A stretch of 33,331 bases of DNA from Synechococcus sp. 8F6 (lineage in GTDB: Bacteria > Cyanobacteriota > Cyanobacteriia > PCC-6307 > Cyanobiaceae): the NCBI RefSeq assembly GCF_002252665.1, contig NZ_NQKZ01000021.1, positions 1-33,331 of the forward strand, read 5' to 3'. Below, in pieces: positions 26,323-33,331 of the stretch. Made by a program: the position numbers and the translations under genes. The notes under the pieces were generated by a model. The model had not been told where the DNA came from and ran no database searches. It saw only the letters and a list, made by a program, of their open reading frames with translations. Each line of letters begins with the position of its first letter. Within the stretch, counting starts at the first letter, position 1.

Positions 26323-26796
26323 TTGCCCCACCCCCTCCTGCCCGATCTGGAGCGCCTGGCCCAAGCGGCTGTGGCGCAATTCGGCTTCGCGCTCAAGGGC
26401 GTGCATCTGTTCACCCACCGCATCCCCATGACGGTGCAGGTGCTGGTGCAACGCGCCGATGGCAGCGACATCAGCCTCGATGAGTGCGCCTCCCTGAGCG
26501 CGCCCCTCGGCGAGGCGATTGAAGCAGCCGAGCTCCTCGGCGACGCCTATGTTCTGGAGGTCAGCAGCCCTGGCGTCAGCGACGATCTGCACGACGACCG
26601 GGATTTCCGCAGCTTTCGCGGATTTCCAGTGGCCGTGCACTGCCGCGATAGCAAGGGCCTTGAAGTGCGGCGCGAAGGGCTCCTGCTAGGGCGCGATGCA
26701 ACAGATGTGCACCTCAACATCCGCGGCCGCACCCAGCGCATCCCGCGGGACTCGGTGATCAGCGTCTGCCTGGCCACCCCGACCCAGCCCACCTGA
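26323..26796 (+). CDS. rimP: Ribosome maturation factor RimP
   Basis: A 157-residue factor for 30S subunit maturation and the first gene of the conserved rimP-nusA-ylxR-infB operon. After LPHPLLPDLERLAQAAVAQ comes the family pattern LVQRADGSDISLDECASLS, then YVLEVSSPGVSDDLHDDRDF and a C-terminal SH3-like part (RREGLLLGRDATDVHLNI). The start is TTG 26323, inferred because the domain begins there. The frame stays open to a TTG at 26191, but that extension crosses the hairpin-rich leader and is unlike RimP. It ends 43 nt before nusA. Confidence 0.92.
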   Translation: MPHPLLPDLERLAQAAVAQFGFALKGVHLFTHRIPMTVQVLVQRADGSDISLDECASLSAPLGEAIEAAELLGDAYVLEVSSPGVSDDLHDDRDFRSFRGFPVAVHCRDSKGLEVRREGLLLGRDATDVHLNIRGRTQRIPRDSVISVCLATPTQPT

Positions 26797-26839
26797 TCCG
26801 CCTCTTCACCGCTCCCTGACCATTTCTCACCCCTGATCC

Positions 26840-28219
26840 ATGGCCCTGGTTTTGCTCCCCGGTCTGAACAACCTGATCGAGGACATCAGCGACGAGAAGA
26901 AATTGCCACCCGCCGTTGTGGAGGCCGCCCTGCGTGAAGCCCTGCTCAAGGGCTACGAGCGCTATCGCCGCACCCTGTATTTGGGAATCAGCGAAGACCC
27001 TTTTGAGGAGGACTACTTCTCCAACTTCGACGTCGGCCTCGACCTGGAAGAGGAGGGCTACCGGGTGCTGGCCTCGAAAATCATTGTCGAGGAGGTGGAG
27101 AGCGAAGACCACCAGATTTCCCTGGCCGAGGTGCAACAGGTCGCCGATGACGCCCAGATCGGCGACACCGTGGTGCTCGACGTCACCCCCGAAAAAGAAG
27201 AGTTCGGCCGCATGGCCGCCGCCACCACCAAGCAGGTGCTGGCCCAGAAGCTGCGTGACCAACAGCGCCGCATGATTCAGGAGGAATTCGCCGACCTCGA
27301 AGACCCCGTGCTCACGGCCCGGGTGATCCGCTTCGAGCGCCAGAGCGTGATCATGGCTGTGAGCAGTGGCTTGGGCCGGCCCGAGGTGGAGGCTGAGCTC
27401 CCCCGCCGCGACCAACTACCCAACGACAACTACCGCGCCAACGCCACCTTCAAGGTGTTCCTCAAGGAAGTGAGCGAGGTGGCCCGGCGAGGCCCCCAAC
27501 TGTTTGTGAGCCGCTCCAACGCCGGCCTGGTTGTGTACCTGTTTGAGAACGAGGTGCCCGAGATCCAGGAGGGCTCGGTACGGATCGTGGCTGTGGCGCG
27601 GGAAGCCAATCCCCCCTCCCGCTCAGTGGGGCCGCGCACCAAGGTGGCCGTGGATTCCGTGGAGCGCGAAGTCGACCCAGTGGGTGCCTGCATCGGCGCC
27701 CGCGGTTCCCGCATCCAGCAGGTGGTCAACGAGCTGCGCGGCGAGAAGATCGACGTGATCCGCTGGTCGCCCGACCCGGGCCAATACATCGCCAACTCCC
27801 TCAGCCCGGCGCGAGTGGAGATGGTGCGACTGGTGGACCCGGAAGGCCAGCACGCCCACGTGCTGGTGCCCCCTGACCAACTCAGCCTCGCCATCGGCCG
27901 CGAAGGGCAAAACGTGCGTCTGGCGGCCCGCCTCACGGGCTGGAAGATCGACATCAAGAACGCCAGCGAATACGACCAGTCCGCCGAAGATGCCGTGGTG
28001 TCTGAGCTGATCGCCCAGCGCCAGGAGGAGGAGGCTCTCCAGGCCGAAGCCGAAGCCCGTCTGGAGATCGAGCAGGCGGCCCGGGCCGAGGAAGACGCCC
28101 GCCTGCGGGAGCTCTACCCCCTGCCCGAAGACGAGGAGGACCTTGGCGAAGACGGCCAAGATTTTGCTGCCGAGGAGGCCGTCGCACAGGAGACCGTCGC
28201 AGAGGATGAGGCCCGGTGA
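26840..28219 (+). CDS. nusA: Transcription termination/antitermination protein NusA
   Basis: A 459-residue elongation factor that binds RNA polymerase and nascent RNA, modulating pausing, termination and antitermination. Order of domains: N-terminal polymerase-binding domain (about 1-130), S1 domain (about 135-205), KH1 with GARG at 286-289, KH2 with GREG at 353-356 (LAIGREGQNVRLAARLTGW), then an acidic coiled-coil-like tail from about 385. The E. coli-type acidic repeats are absent, as usual outside proteobacteria. ATG 26840 gives a typical start (LVLLPGLNNLIEDISDEKKL). The stop overlaps the ylxR GTG start (GTGA), implying coupling. Confidence 0.97.
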   Translation: MALVLLPGLNNLIEDISDEKKLPPAVVEAALREALLKGYERYRRTLYLGISEDPFEEDYFSNFDVGLDLEEEGYRVLASKIIVEEVESEDHQISLAEVQQVADDAQIGDTVVLDVTPEKEEFGRMAAATTKQVLAQKLRDQQRRMIQEEFADLEDPVLTARVIRFERQSVIMAVSSGLGRPEVEAELPRRDQLPNDNYRANATFKVFLKEVSEVARRGPQLFVSRSNAGLVVYLFENEVPEIQEGSVRIVAVAREANPPSRSVGPRTKVAVDSVEREVDPVGACIGARGSRIQQVVNELRGEKIDVIRWSPDPGQYIANSLSPARVEMVRLVDPEGQHAHVLVPPDQLSLAIGREGQNVRLAARLTGWKIDIKNASEYDQSAEDAVVSELIAQRQEEEALQAEAEARLEIEQAARAEEDARLRELYPLPEDEEDLGEDGQDFAAEEAVAQETVAEDEAR

Positions 28220-28494
28220 CGCCCCGGATCGTGCTTCGGCGCTGTGTGGCCTGTCGTGCGCTGCTGGATCGCCAGCAGCTCTGGCGGGTGATCCGGCTGG
28301 CCGAAGGAGGAATCGGATTGGACCAGGGCATGGGCCGCTCGGCTTACCTCTGCCCCAATCCGGTGTGCCTGGAAGAGGCCAGACGACGCAAGCGTCTGCA
28401 ACGGGCCCTGCGCTGTCAGGTTTCAGATTCCATCGTTGAAACCCTGCAAAAGCGCCTAACACCCGGCGCTGATCTCGCCTCTAAGGCAAGATGA
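28216..28494 (+). CDS. ylxR: YlxR family protein (RnpM-like)
   Basis: A 92-residue RNA-binding protein of the YlxR family, nearly always located between nusA and infB. Family features: RRCVACRALLDRQQLWRVIRL at the N-terminus and GRSAYLCPNPVCLEEA with the conserved G-R-x-A-Y, followed by a basic stretch (RRRKRLQRALR). In Bacillus the homologue acts on RNase P activity and is called RnpM; whether this holds in cyanobacteria is not known. Four cysteines (RRCVAC, LCPNPVC) might bind a metal. GTG 28216 overlaps the nusA stop. Confidence 0.93.
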   Translation: MTPRIVLRRCVACRALLDRQQLWRVIRLAEGGIGLDQGMGRSAYLCPNPVCLEEARRRKRLQRALRCQVSDSIVETLQKRLTPGADLASKAR

Positions 28495-28499
28495 ACATT

Positions 28500-28522
28500 G
28501 GCCGCAGAGTGTGCGTGCGGCC
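28500..28522 (+). other. Hairpin between ylxR and infB
   Basis: GGCCGCA (28500-28506) and TGCGGCC (28516-28522) form a perfect 7-bp stem with a 9-nt loop, 6 nt after the ylxR stop and 57 nt before infB. No T-tract follows, so I do not call it a terminator. It may be an RNA-processing site or control infB translation. Confidence 0.4.
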
Positions 28523-28579
28523 TGGTGTGCCCCTTGGCCCCGCTTGGCGGCCCCTGGGCCCCGATCCATGGAGACCTGA

Positions 28580-31500
28580 ATGACCAGCAGCGGCAAAGTC
28601 AGAATTTATGAGCTGTCCCGGCACATGGGCCTGGAGAACAAGGACGTGCTCGATGCCGCCGAGAAGTTGGGGGTTGCGGCCAAGAGCCACAGCAGCTCGA
28701 TCAGCGACGACGAAGCGTCCCGGATCCGCTCCCTGATCGAGGCGGGCAGCAACGGCAACCGGGCGGCTGCCGCTGCCCCCACCGCCCCGACGAAGGCGAT
28801 TCTCTCGGTCAAGAAGGCCGCCAATGATGCTGCCGAGGCGTCCAAGCCTGCCGCCGGCCCACGGCCAGCGACCCCAACCCAAACGGCCGCAGCACCGCCC
28901 ATGGCCGCGAAGCCAGCCATGCCCCCGGCCCGGCCCGTGGCGGCCAAGCCAGCCAACCAACCGCCTTCCTCAAGCAAACCGGCCGCTCCCAGCAAGCCTG
29001 CAGTGGTTAGCAAACCAACCGTGGTCAGCAAGCCTGCGGCGGCAAGCAAGCCCCCCGCACCCAGCAAGCCCGCAGCACCGGCCCGGCCTGCGGCGGCCGC
29101 ACCGAGCAAGCCGGTTGTGATTGCCTCCAAACCCGCTCGCCCCGGCACCCCACCCCCAGCCCGCCCAGCAGCGGCAGCTCCCACGCCAAGTCGGAAACCT
29201 GAGCTGCCCGTTCGACCTGCCCCCAGCAAGCCTCAACTCGTGGGATGTCCCACCAGCGCCCCCACCAGCGCCCCCGCCGGCGCTGGCAGCGGCACCAGCA
29301 GCCGCCCCGCCTCTCCGGCGGGCCGCCCGCCACTGAGCCAGCGGCCGGCACCACCCCAGCGGGCTGGAGCTCCGGCCCCTGTTCGCCCCGGCAAGCCAGG
29401 GGCACCAGGTCGTCCCGGCCCAACCCCTCTCGAGCTGGTCGGCAAACCGATTCGCCGCGATAGCGCCGCTCCCGGAGCCCCTGGGCGCCCCGCCGCCCCG
29501 GGCCGCCCAGGCATGCCCGCCGGCATGCGCAAGCCGATGGCCCCTGGCGAGCTGATGCAGCTCCAGAAGCCCTCCGGCCGACCCACTGCTCCACCGCCAC
29601 GGCGCCCCGGGGATCGAACCGAAGCCGGCGCACCGTCAAGCCCGGGCACGCCCGATCTGGTGCGCCCCAGCGCCACCCCACCGGCCGCACCGCGGCGGCC
29701 TGGCTTCCGGGCCCCCACGCCCGCTGGTGCAGCAGGACGCCCCCGCCGACCCGACTGGGACGACAGCGCCAAACTGGAGGCGCTGCGCAGCCGCACGCCG
29801 CAAAAGCAGCGCACCAAGGTGCACATCATCGGCGAAAACGATGATGCGCTCACCGCCGAAACCGGCGGCTACGCGGGCGAGCAGGAAGCCTTCGTGCTGC
29901 AGGCCAGCCTGGCCCGCCCCGCCAAGCCCCGCACCGCCTCCACCCCTGCCGCCAAGCCCATTGCGGCGATGCGGAAGCGCAAGAAGGAAACCACCCGTCA
30001 GCGGCAGCGCCGCCGCGCCATGGAATTGCGGGCCTCCCGCGAAGCCAAGGCCGTGCGGCCCGAGATGCTGATCGTGCCGGAGGGCAACCTCACGGTGCAG
30101 GAGCTGGCCGAGAAACTCGGCGTTGAGAGCTCCGAAATCATCAAGAGCCTCTTCTTCAAGGGGATCATCGCCACGGTCACCCAAAGCCTCGACCTCTCGA
30201 CGATCGAAGCGGTGGCCGAAGAATTCGGCGTGCCGGTGCTCGAGGACGACGTCGAGGAAGCCGCCGCCAAGACAGTGGAAATGATCGAGGAGAGTGACCG
30301 CGATTACCTGATCCGTCGCCCGCCTGTGGTCACCGTGATGGGCCACGTCGACCACGGCAAAACAAGCCTGCTCGACGCCATCCGCAAAACCCGTGTGGCC
30401 GCCGGCGAAGCCGGAGGCATCACCCAGCACATCGGTGCTTATCAGGTGGAGATCCCCCACGCGGGCGAGCAGCGCAAGATCACCTTCCTCGACACCCCTG
30501 GCCACGAGGCTTTCACCGCCATGCGGGCCCGCGGCACCAAGGTGACCGACGTGGCCGTGCTGGTGGTCGCCGCCGACGACGGCGTGCGTCCCCAGACCCT
30601 GGAGGCAATCAGCCACGCCCGGGCGGCCAAGGTGCCGATCGTGGTGGCGATCAACAAGATCGACAAGGAAGGCGCCTCCCCCGACCGTGTGAAGCAGGAG
30701 CTCTCGGCCCTTGAACTGGTGGCCGAAGACTGGGGCGGCGACACCGTGATGGTGCCGGTGAGCGCCATCAAGGGCGAGAACGTCGACAAGCTGCTGGAGA
30801 TGATCCTGCTGGTGACGGAGGTGGAAGACCTCCAGGCCAACCCGGATCGGATGGCCAGGGGCACCGTGATCGAGGCTCACCTCGACAAGGCCAAGGGACC
30901 AGTGGCCACGCTATTGGTGCAGAACGGCACCCTGAAGGCCGGCGACGTTCTGGCGGCCGGTCCGGTGCTCGGCAAGGTGCGCGCCATGGTGGACGACACC
31001 GGCAAGCGCGTGAAGGAAGCCGGCCCCTCCTATGCCGTCGAAGCCCTCGGCTTCAGCGAAGTGCCCACCGCCGGCGACGAGTTTGAGGTGTACCCCGACG
31101 AGAAGACCGCCCGCTCCGTGGTGGGCGATCGGGCCAACGAGGCCCGCGCCACCCGCCTGGCCCAACAGATGGCCTCCCGCCGGGTGTCCCTGGCTTCGAT
31201 GTCGGGCCAGGCCAGCGAAGGCGAGCTCAAGGAGCTCAACCTGATCCTCAAGGCCGATGTGCAGGGCTCCGTCGAGGCGATCCTCGGCTCCCTCGAGCAG
31301 CTGCCCCAAGGCGAAGTGCAGGTGCGGGTGCTGCTCTCGGCTCCGGGCGAAATCACCGAAACCGACGTCGACCTGGCCGCCGCCTCGGGCGCGGTGATCG
31401 TCGGCTTCAACACCTCGATGGCGCCAGGGGCCAAGCGAGCCGCCGATGCCACCGGCGTCGACGTACGCGACTACGACGTCATCTACAAGCTGCTGGAAGA

Positions 31501-31843
31501 CATCCAGATGGCCATGGAAGGCCTACTGGAACCGGAGCTGGTTGAGGAGTCCCTGGGCGAAGCCGAGGTCCGCGCCGTGTTCACGATCGGGCGCAGTGCG
31601 GTGGCCGGTTGCTATGTCACCACCGGCAAGCTGCAGCGCAACTGCAAGGTGCGGGTGTGGCGCGGCAAGGAGAAGGTGTTCGAGGGCGACCTCGACTCCC
31701 TGCGTCGCAACAAGGACGACGTCAAGGAAGTCGCCACTGGCTTCGAGTGTGGCATCGGCACCGATCGCTACACCGGCTGGCAGGAAGCGGATCGCGTCGA
31801 GGCCTACAAGCTGGTCACCCAGCGCCGCACCCTCAGCACCTGA
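28580..31843 (+). CDS. infB: Translation initiation factor IF-2
   Basis: A 1087-residue GTPase that positions initiator tRNA on the 30S subunit and promotes subunit joining. The N-terminal IF2_N helix domain (about 5-50) is followed by a low-complexity Pro/Ala/Lys/Arg linker (about 55-450), with repeated SKPA-type units then GAPGRPG-type units. After a basic stretch ([14 protein letters not shown]) comes a second IF2_N domain near 494-560. GTPase motifs: G1 GHVDHGKT at 588-595, G3 DTPGHE from 638, G4 NKID at 692-695, then SAIKG. The C-terminal domains are complete. ATG 28580 is preceded by GGAG at 6-nt spacing, one of the few good Shine-Dalgarno sequences in the window. Confidence 0.97.
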   Translation: MTSSGKVRIYELSRHMGLENKDVLDAAEKLGVAAKSHSSSISDDEASRIRSLIEAGSNGNRAAAAAPTAPTKAILSVKKAANDAAEASKPAAGPRPATPTQTAAAPPMAAKPAMPPARPVAAKPANQPPSSSKPAAPSKPAVVSKPTVVSKPAAASKPPAPSKPAAPARPAAAAPSKPVVIASKPARPGTPPPARPAAAAPTPSRKPELPVRPAPSKPQLVGCPTSAPTSAPAGAGSGTSSRPASPAGRPPLSQRPAPPQRAGAPAPVRPGKPGAPGRPGPTPLELVGKPIRRDSAAPGAPGRPAAPGRPGMPAGMRKPMAPGELMQLQKPSGRPTAPPPRRPGDRTEAGAPSSPGTPDLVRPSATPPAAPRRPGFRAPTPAGAAGRPRRPDWDDSAKLEALRSRTPQKQRTKVHIIGENDDALTAETGGYAGEQEAFVLQASLARPAKPRTASTPAAKPIAAMRKRKKETTRQRQRRRAMELRASREAKAVRPEMLIVPEGNLTVQELAEKLGVESSEIIKSLFFKGIIATVTQSLDLSTIEAVAEEFGVPVLEDDVEEAAAKTVEMIEESDRDYLIRRPPVVTVMGHVDHGKTSLLDAIRKTRVAAGEAGGITQHIGAYQVEIPHAGEQRKITFLDTPGHEAFTAMRARGTKVTDVAVLVVAADDGVRPQTLEAISHARAAKVPIVVAINKIDKEGASPDRVKQELSALELVAEDWGGDTVMVPVSAIKGENVDKLLEMILLVTEVEDLQANPDRMARGTVIEAHLDKAKGPVATLLVQNGTLKAGDVLAAGPVLGKVRAMVDDTGKRVKEAGPSYAVEALGFSEVPTAGDEFEVYPDEKTARSVVGDRANEARATRLAQQMASRRVSLASMSGQASEGELKELNLILKADVQGSVEAILGSLEQLPQGEVQVRVLLSAPGEITETDVDLAAASGAVIVGFNTSMAPGAKRAADATGVDVRDYDVIYKLLEDIQMAMEGLLEPELVEESLGEAEVRAVFTIGRSAVAGCYVTTGKLQRNCKVRVWRGKEKVFEGDLDSLRRNKDDVKEVATGFECGIGTDRYTGWQEADRVEAYKLVTQRRTLST

Positions 31844-31848
31844 GCCCT

Positions 31849-32613
31849 GTGAACCCTCGCAGCGAGCCCCTGCTCTGGCTCCAGCTCGTGGCCCTCGGGG
31901 CCATTCCGCTGGAGCTGCTGGGGCTGCTGCTGGTGCTTGCTGGCGCGGATCCCGGCCCTTTGCCTGGCCTGGAGCGCCTGCTGGCCTGGGCCATCGGGGC
32001 CCTGGGGCCCGCCATCGTGCTCTGGCAGCGTCCTGCTGACGTTTGCTCACTGCTGCTGGTCCAGGTGCCCGTGAGAGCGCGCAGCGAAGCCCAGCGCAGC
32101 CTGGCTGCCCTGCAGAGTCCGCTGCCCGCAAAGGTGGCCCTAGTGCTGGCAGCGGCGGCCCTGCTGCCCCTGTTCTGGTGGATGGATCAGCACGCCGCCC
32201 TGGCCTCCCCCCTCTCGCCCCTAGCGGCCAGCCCCCGTTTTGTTGGGCTGCTGTTGGCCTGCCCTCTGCTGGCCCTGATGCTGTGGCAGTGGCAACAACT
32301 GAGCCAGGCGATCGGGCTGCTGAGCCGGAGCCCAGCTGCACTCGCCACCTGCGTGCCCCTCACCCCCGTGCAACTGGAATCCGAGCGGCTGTGCTTGGGG
32401 TTGCCGCTGCTGCTGCTGAGCCCCCTGCAAATCACCAATCCCACCCCGCCCCAGCCAACGCCCACCGCGTCGGAAGTGACACCTGAGCCTGAGCCGGAGC
32501 CTCCAGCGCCAACCTCCGCTCCTGAGCCGTTAGCTGGTGGCACGGTTGCGATCGAACCAGAGCAACCCACCGAAGAGGGCGAAAGCGCCGATCTGGATGA
32601 GGAGATCACCTGA
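31849..32613 (+). CDS. Multi-pass membrane protein with acidic low-complexity tail
   Basis: A 254-residue protein with about four to five hydrophobic helices: roughly 8-31, 41-60, 95-113, 128-148 and a short one near 185-195. The last 55 residues are a Pro/Glu/Ala-rich disordered tail ending in ESADLDEEIT. This matches what I recall as the cyanobacterial 'low-complexity tail membrane protein' family; the function is unknown. GTG 31849 is 5 nt after the infB stop, so it is co-transcribed with infB. Its last 84 nt overlap the 3' end of the convergent DUF3493 gene. The tail may be partly shaped by that overlap. Confidence 0.75.
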   Translation: MNPRSEPLLWLQLVALGAIPLELLGLLLVLAGADPGPLPGLERLLAWAIGALGPAIVLWQRPADVCSLLLVQVPVRARSEAQRSLAALQSPLPAKVALVLAAAALLPLFWWMDQHAALASPLSPLAASPRFVGLLLACPLLALMLWQWQQLSQAIGLLSRSPAALATCVPLTPVQLESERLCLGLPLLLLSPLQITNPTPPQPTPTASEVTPEPEPEPPAPTSAPEPLAGGTVAIEPEQPTEEGESADLDEEIT

Positions 32614-32784
32614 GGGCACGTCAGCCCCACTCGCTGATCGCATCGCCATCGTCGCCAACCCCACTGCCCCCGAGGCCGCTAGGGCAAGCCACACCGCACG
32701 GCGCAGCCCCCGCCACGGAGTGCGAGCCTCCAGCAACAGTCGCTCCCTCAATGCGGGATCAATCGATTCAGGCTTGGATCCCAT
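32530..32784 (-). CDS. DUF3493 family membrane protein
   Basis: An 84-residue protein with the DUF3493 pattern: LRERLLLEARTPWRGLRRAVWLALAA leading into a first helix (about 30-48), a short loop, then DLLIQIGAFALFGGLLWFDR as the second helix. Plant homologues of this family include a factor (LPA3) linked to photosystem II assembly; the cyanobacterial role is unknown. ATG 32784 gives MGSKPESID; a GTG at 32790 adds two residues. The stop is TAA, and 84 nt overlap the convergent membrane-protein gene. The start lies 50 nt from the tRNA gene on the other strand. Confidence 0.82.
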   Translation of the reverse strand: MGSKPESIDPALRERLLLEARTPWRGLRRAVWLALAASGAVGLATMAMRSASGADVPSGDLLIQIGAFALFGGLLWFDRNRATS

Positions 32785-32833
32785 CGTCACGCACCGCTTC
32801 AGGCTGACCGCTGAATGCTAATTTCAACAGAAT

Positions 32834-32905
<72 letters not shown>

Positions 32906-32944
32906 TGATCCACACCGAGAAAGTCGAGCAGTCGCAATCGAAAG

Positions 32945-32974
32945 AGCCCTCTGGCAGATGAAGCCAGGGCTTTT
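32945..32974 (+). terminator. Intrinsic terminator downstream of tRNA-Thr
   Basis: AGCCC...TGGC in the 5' arm pairs with GCCAGGGCT in the 3' arm, with a 2-nt TC bulge and a loop of about 8 nt, followed by TTTT. It begins 40 nt after the tRNA. The rest of the gap (32975-33114) contains no gene or RNA I recognise and is clearly AT-richer than the window as a whole. Confidence 0.7.
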
Positions 32975-33114
32975 GAGCAGAGGGCCCCAGCCAAGCTGCC
33001 TGCTTACCGAAATGCAACGCCAGGCGCAAGCTGGTCTGACTTCAGCTCATCAAAAGAAAAGCTTCTTCACCATTCAGAGTACGAAAAGCCAGCAGCACTC
33101 AGAATTTAAATCTT

Positions 33115-33331
33115 TCAAAAGCCGATAATGATCGCGTCAAAATCACTAGAAGCAAAGAGTACCCAAGAAAACTGATATCCATTCTCCTTGCTCACTAACC
33201 CCAAGAAAACAGCAGAAGGCCCGTCGACTTCCAGCTGCCCACTGTGCCGCGAGCTGTATCCCCGGCGCCGCAGCGCGGTGATCTGGCGGAAGGCCTGATC
33301 CCGATCCCCAGGTGGTGTATTCAAAGCCGCT
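33115..33331 (-). CDS. C-terminal part of an unrecognised protein, cut by window edge
   Basis: An open frame runs off the right edge and ends at TGA 33117-33115, giving about 71 visible C-terminal residues. The sequence (DRDQAFRQITALRRRGYSS, then GPSAVFLGLVSKENGYQFSW, ending FDAIIIGF) has a globular, alternating character and looks coding, but I recognise no family. The TTG at 33324 is not a credible start, because the frame is open beyond it. Codons near the 3' end are AT-rich (TTT, TCT, AGT, ATT), unlike the other genes here. Confidence 0.55.
   Translation of the reverse strand, partial: AALNTPPGDRDQAFRQITALRRRGYSSRHSGQLEVDGPSAVFLGLVSKENGYQFSWVLFASSDFDAIIIGF

Noticed and set aside
28606-29690. 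Long minus-strand frames across the infB linker
   Set aside because: They arise from the repetitive Pro/Ala codons of IF-2 read in reverse, giving Gly/Arg/Leu-rich low-complexity strings.

Overview
This window is from a GC-rich cyanobacterium of the picocyanobacterial Synechococcus/Cyanobium group. The main evidence is the split beta' subunit (rpoC1 plus rpoC2), a high-light-inducible protein, Ycf35 (DUF1257), DUF2997, DUF3143 and DUF3493 proteins, an RlmN and rpoB-rpoC1-rpoC2 arrangement typical of the group, and a base composition that looks like about two-thirds GC. Nearly all of it is conserved core genome, packed tightly, with many GTG and TTG starts and overlapping stop/start codons. 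The first 62 bases are an unbroken G run, most likely a contig-end sequencing artefact.

Layout. 219-3753 (+): biotin pathway operon bioF-bioK-bioC-bioD with overlapping junctions, then a 51-residue membrane protein. 3824-4599 (-): membrane-anchored J-domain protein overlapping a DUF3143 protein. 4695-5471 (+): rsmG. 5449-8791 (-): 41-residue membrane peptide, HEAT-repeat protein, DUF2997 protein, Ycf35, [4Fe-4S] ferredoxin and aldo/keto reductase. 8861-10129 (+): AmpG-like transporter. 10130-22313 (-): reading leftward on the minus strand, rpsT, tatD, rpoB, rpoC1, rpoC2, hli and rlmN. 22435-23778 (+): hisD. 23789-25754 (-): rpiA and an HtrA-type protease. 25887-32613 (+): a four-cysteine protein, then rimP-nusA-ylxR-infB and a membrane protein with a low-complexity tail. 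32530-32784 (-): DUF3493 protein. 32834-32905: tRNA-Thr(CGT). 33115-33331 (-): C-terminal end of an unrecognised gene in a markedly AT-richer stretch.

How the genes work together. Two large blocks serve gene expression: RNA polymerase (rpoB-C1-C2) with ribosomal protein S20 and the rRNA methyltransferases RlmN and RsmG, and the translation/transcription factor operon rimP-nusA-ylxR-infB. The remainder covers biotin and histidine synthesis, the pentose phosphate/Calvin cycle (rpiA), quality control (HtrA, J-protein, TatD), and a group of photosynthesis- or redox-linked genes of unknown role.

I saw no CRISPR array, transposase, prophage or defence operon. The most interesting non-coding signal is the roughly 200-nt rpoB leader: a 12-bp inverted repeat encloses a strong terminator-like hairpin that has a possible anti-terminator partner. 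The most interesting uncharacterised protein set is the ferredoxin/Ycf35/DUF2997/aldo-keto reductase group. All functions are read from sequence patterns alone; no database search was possible.
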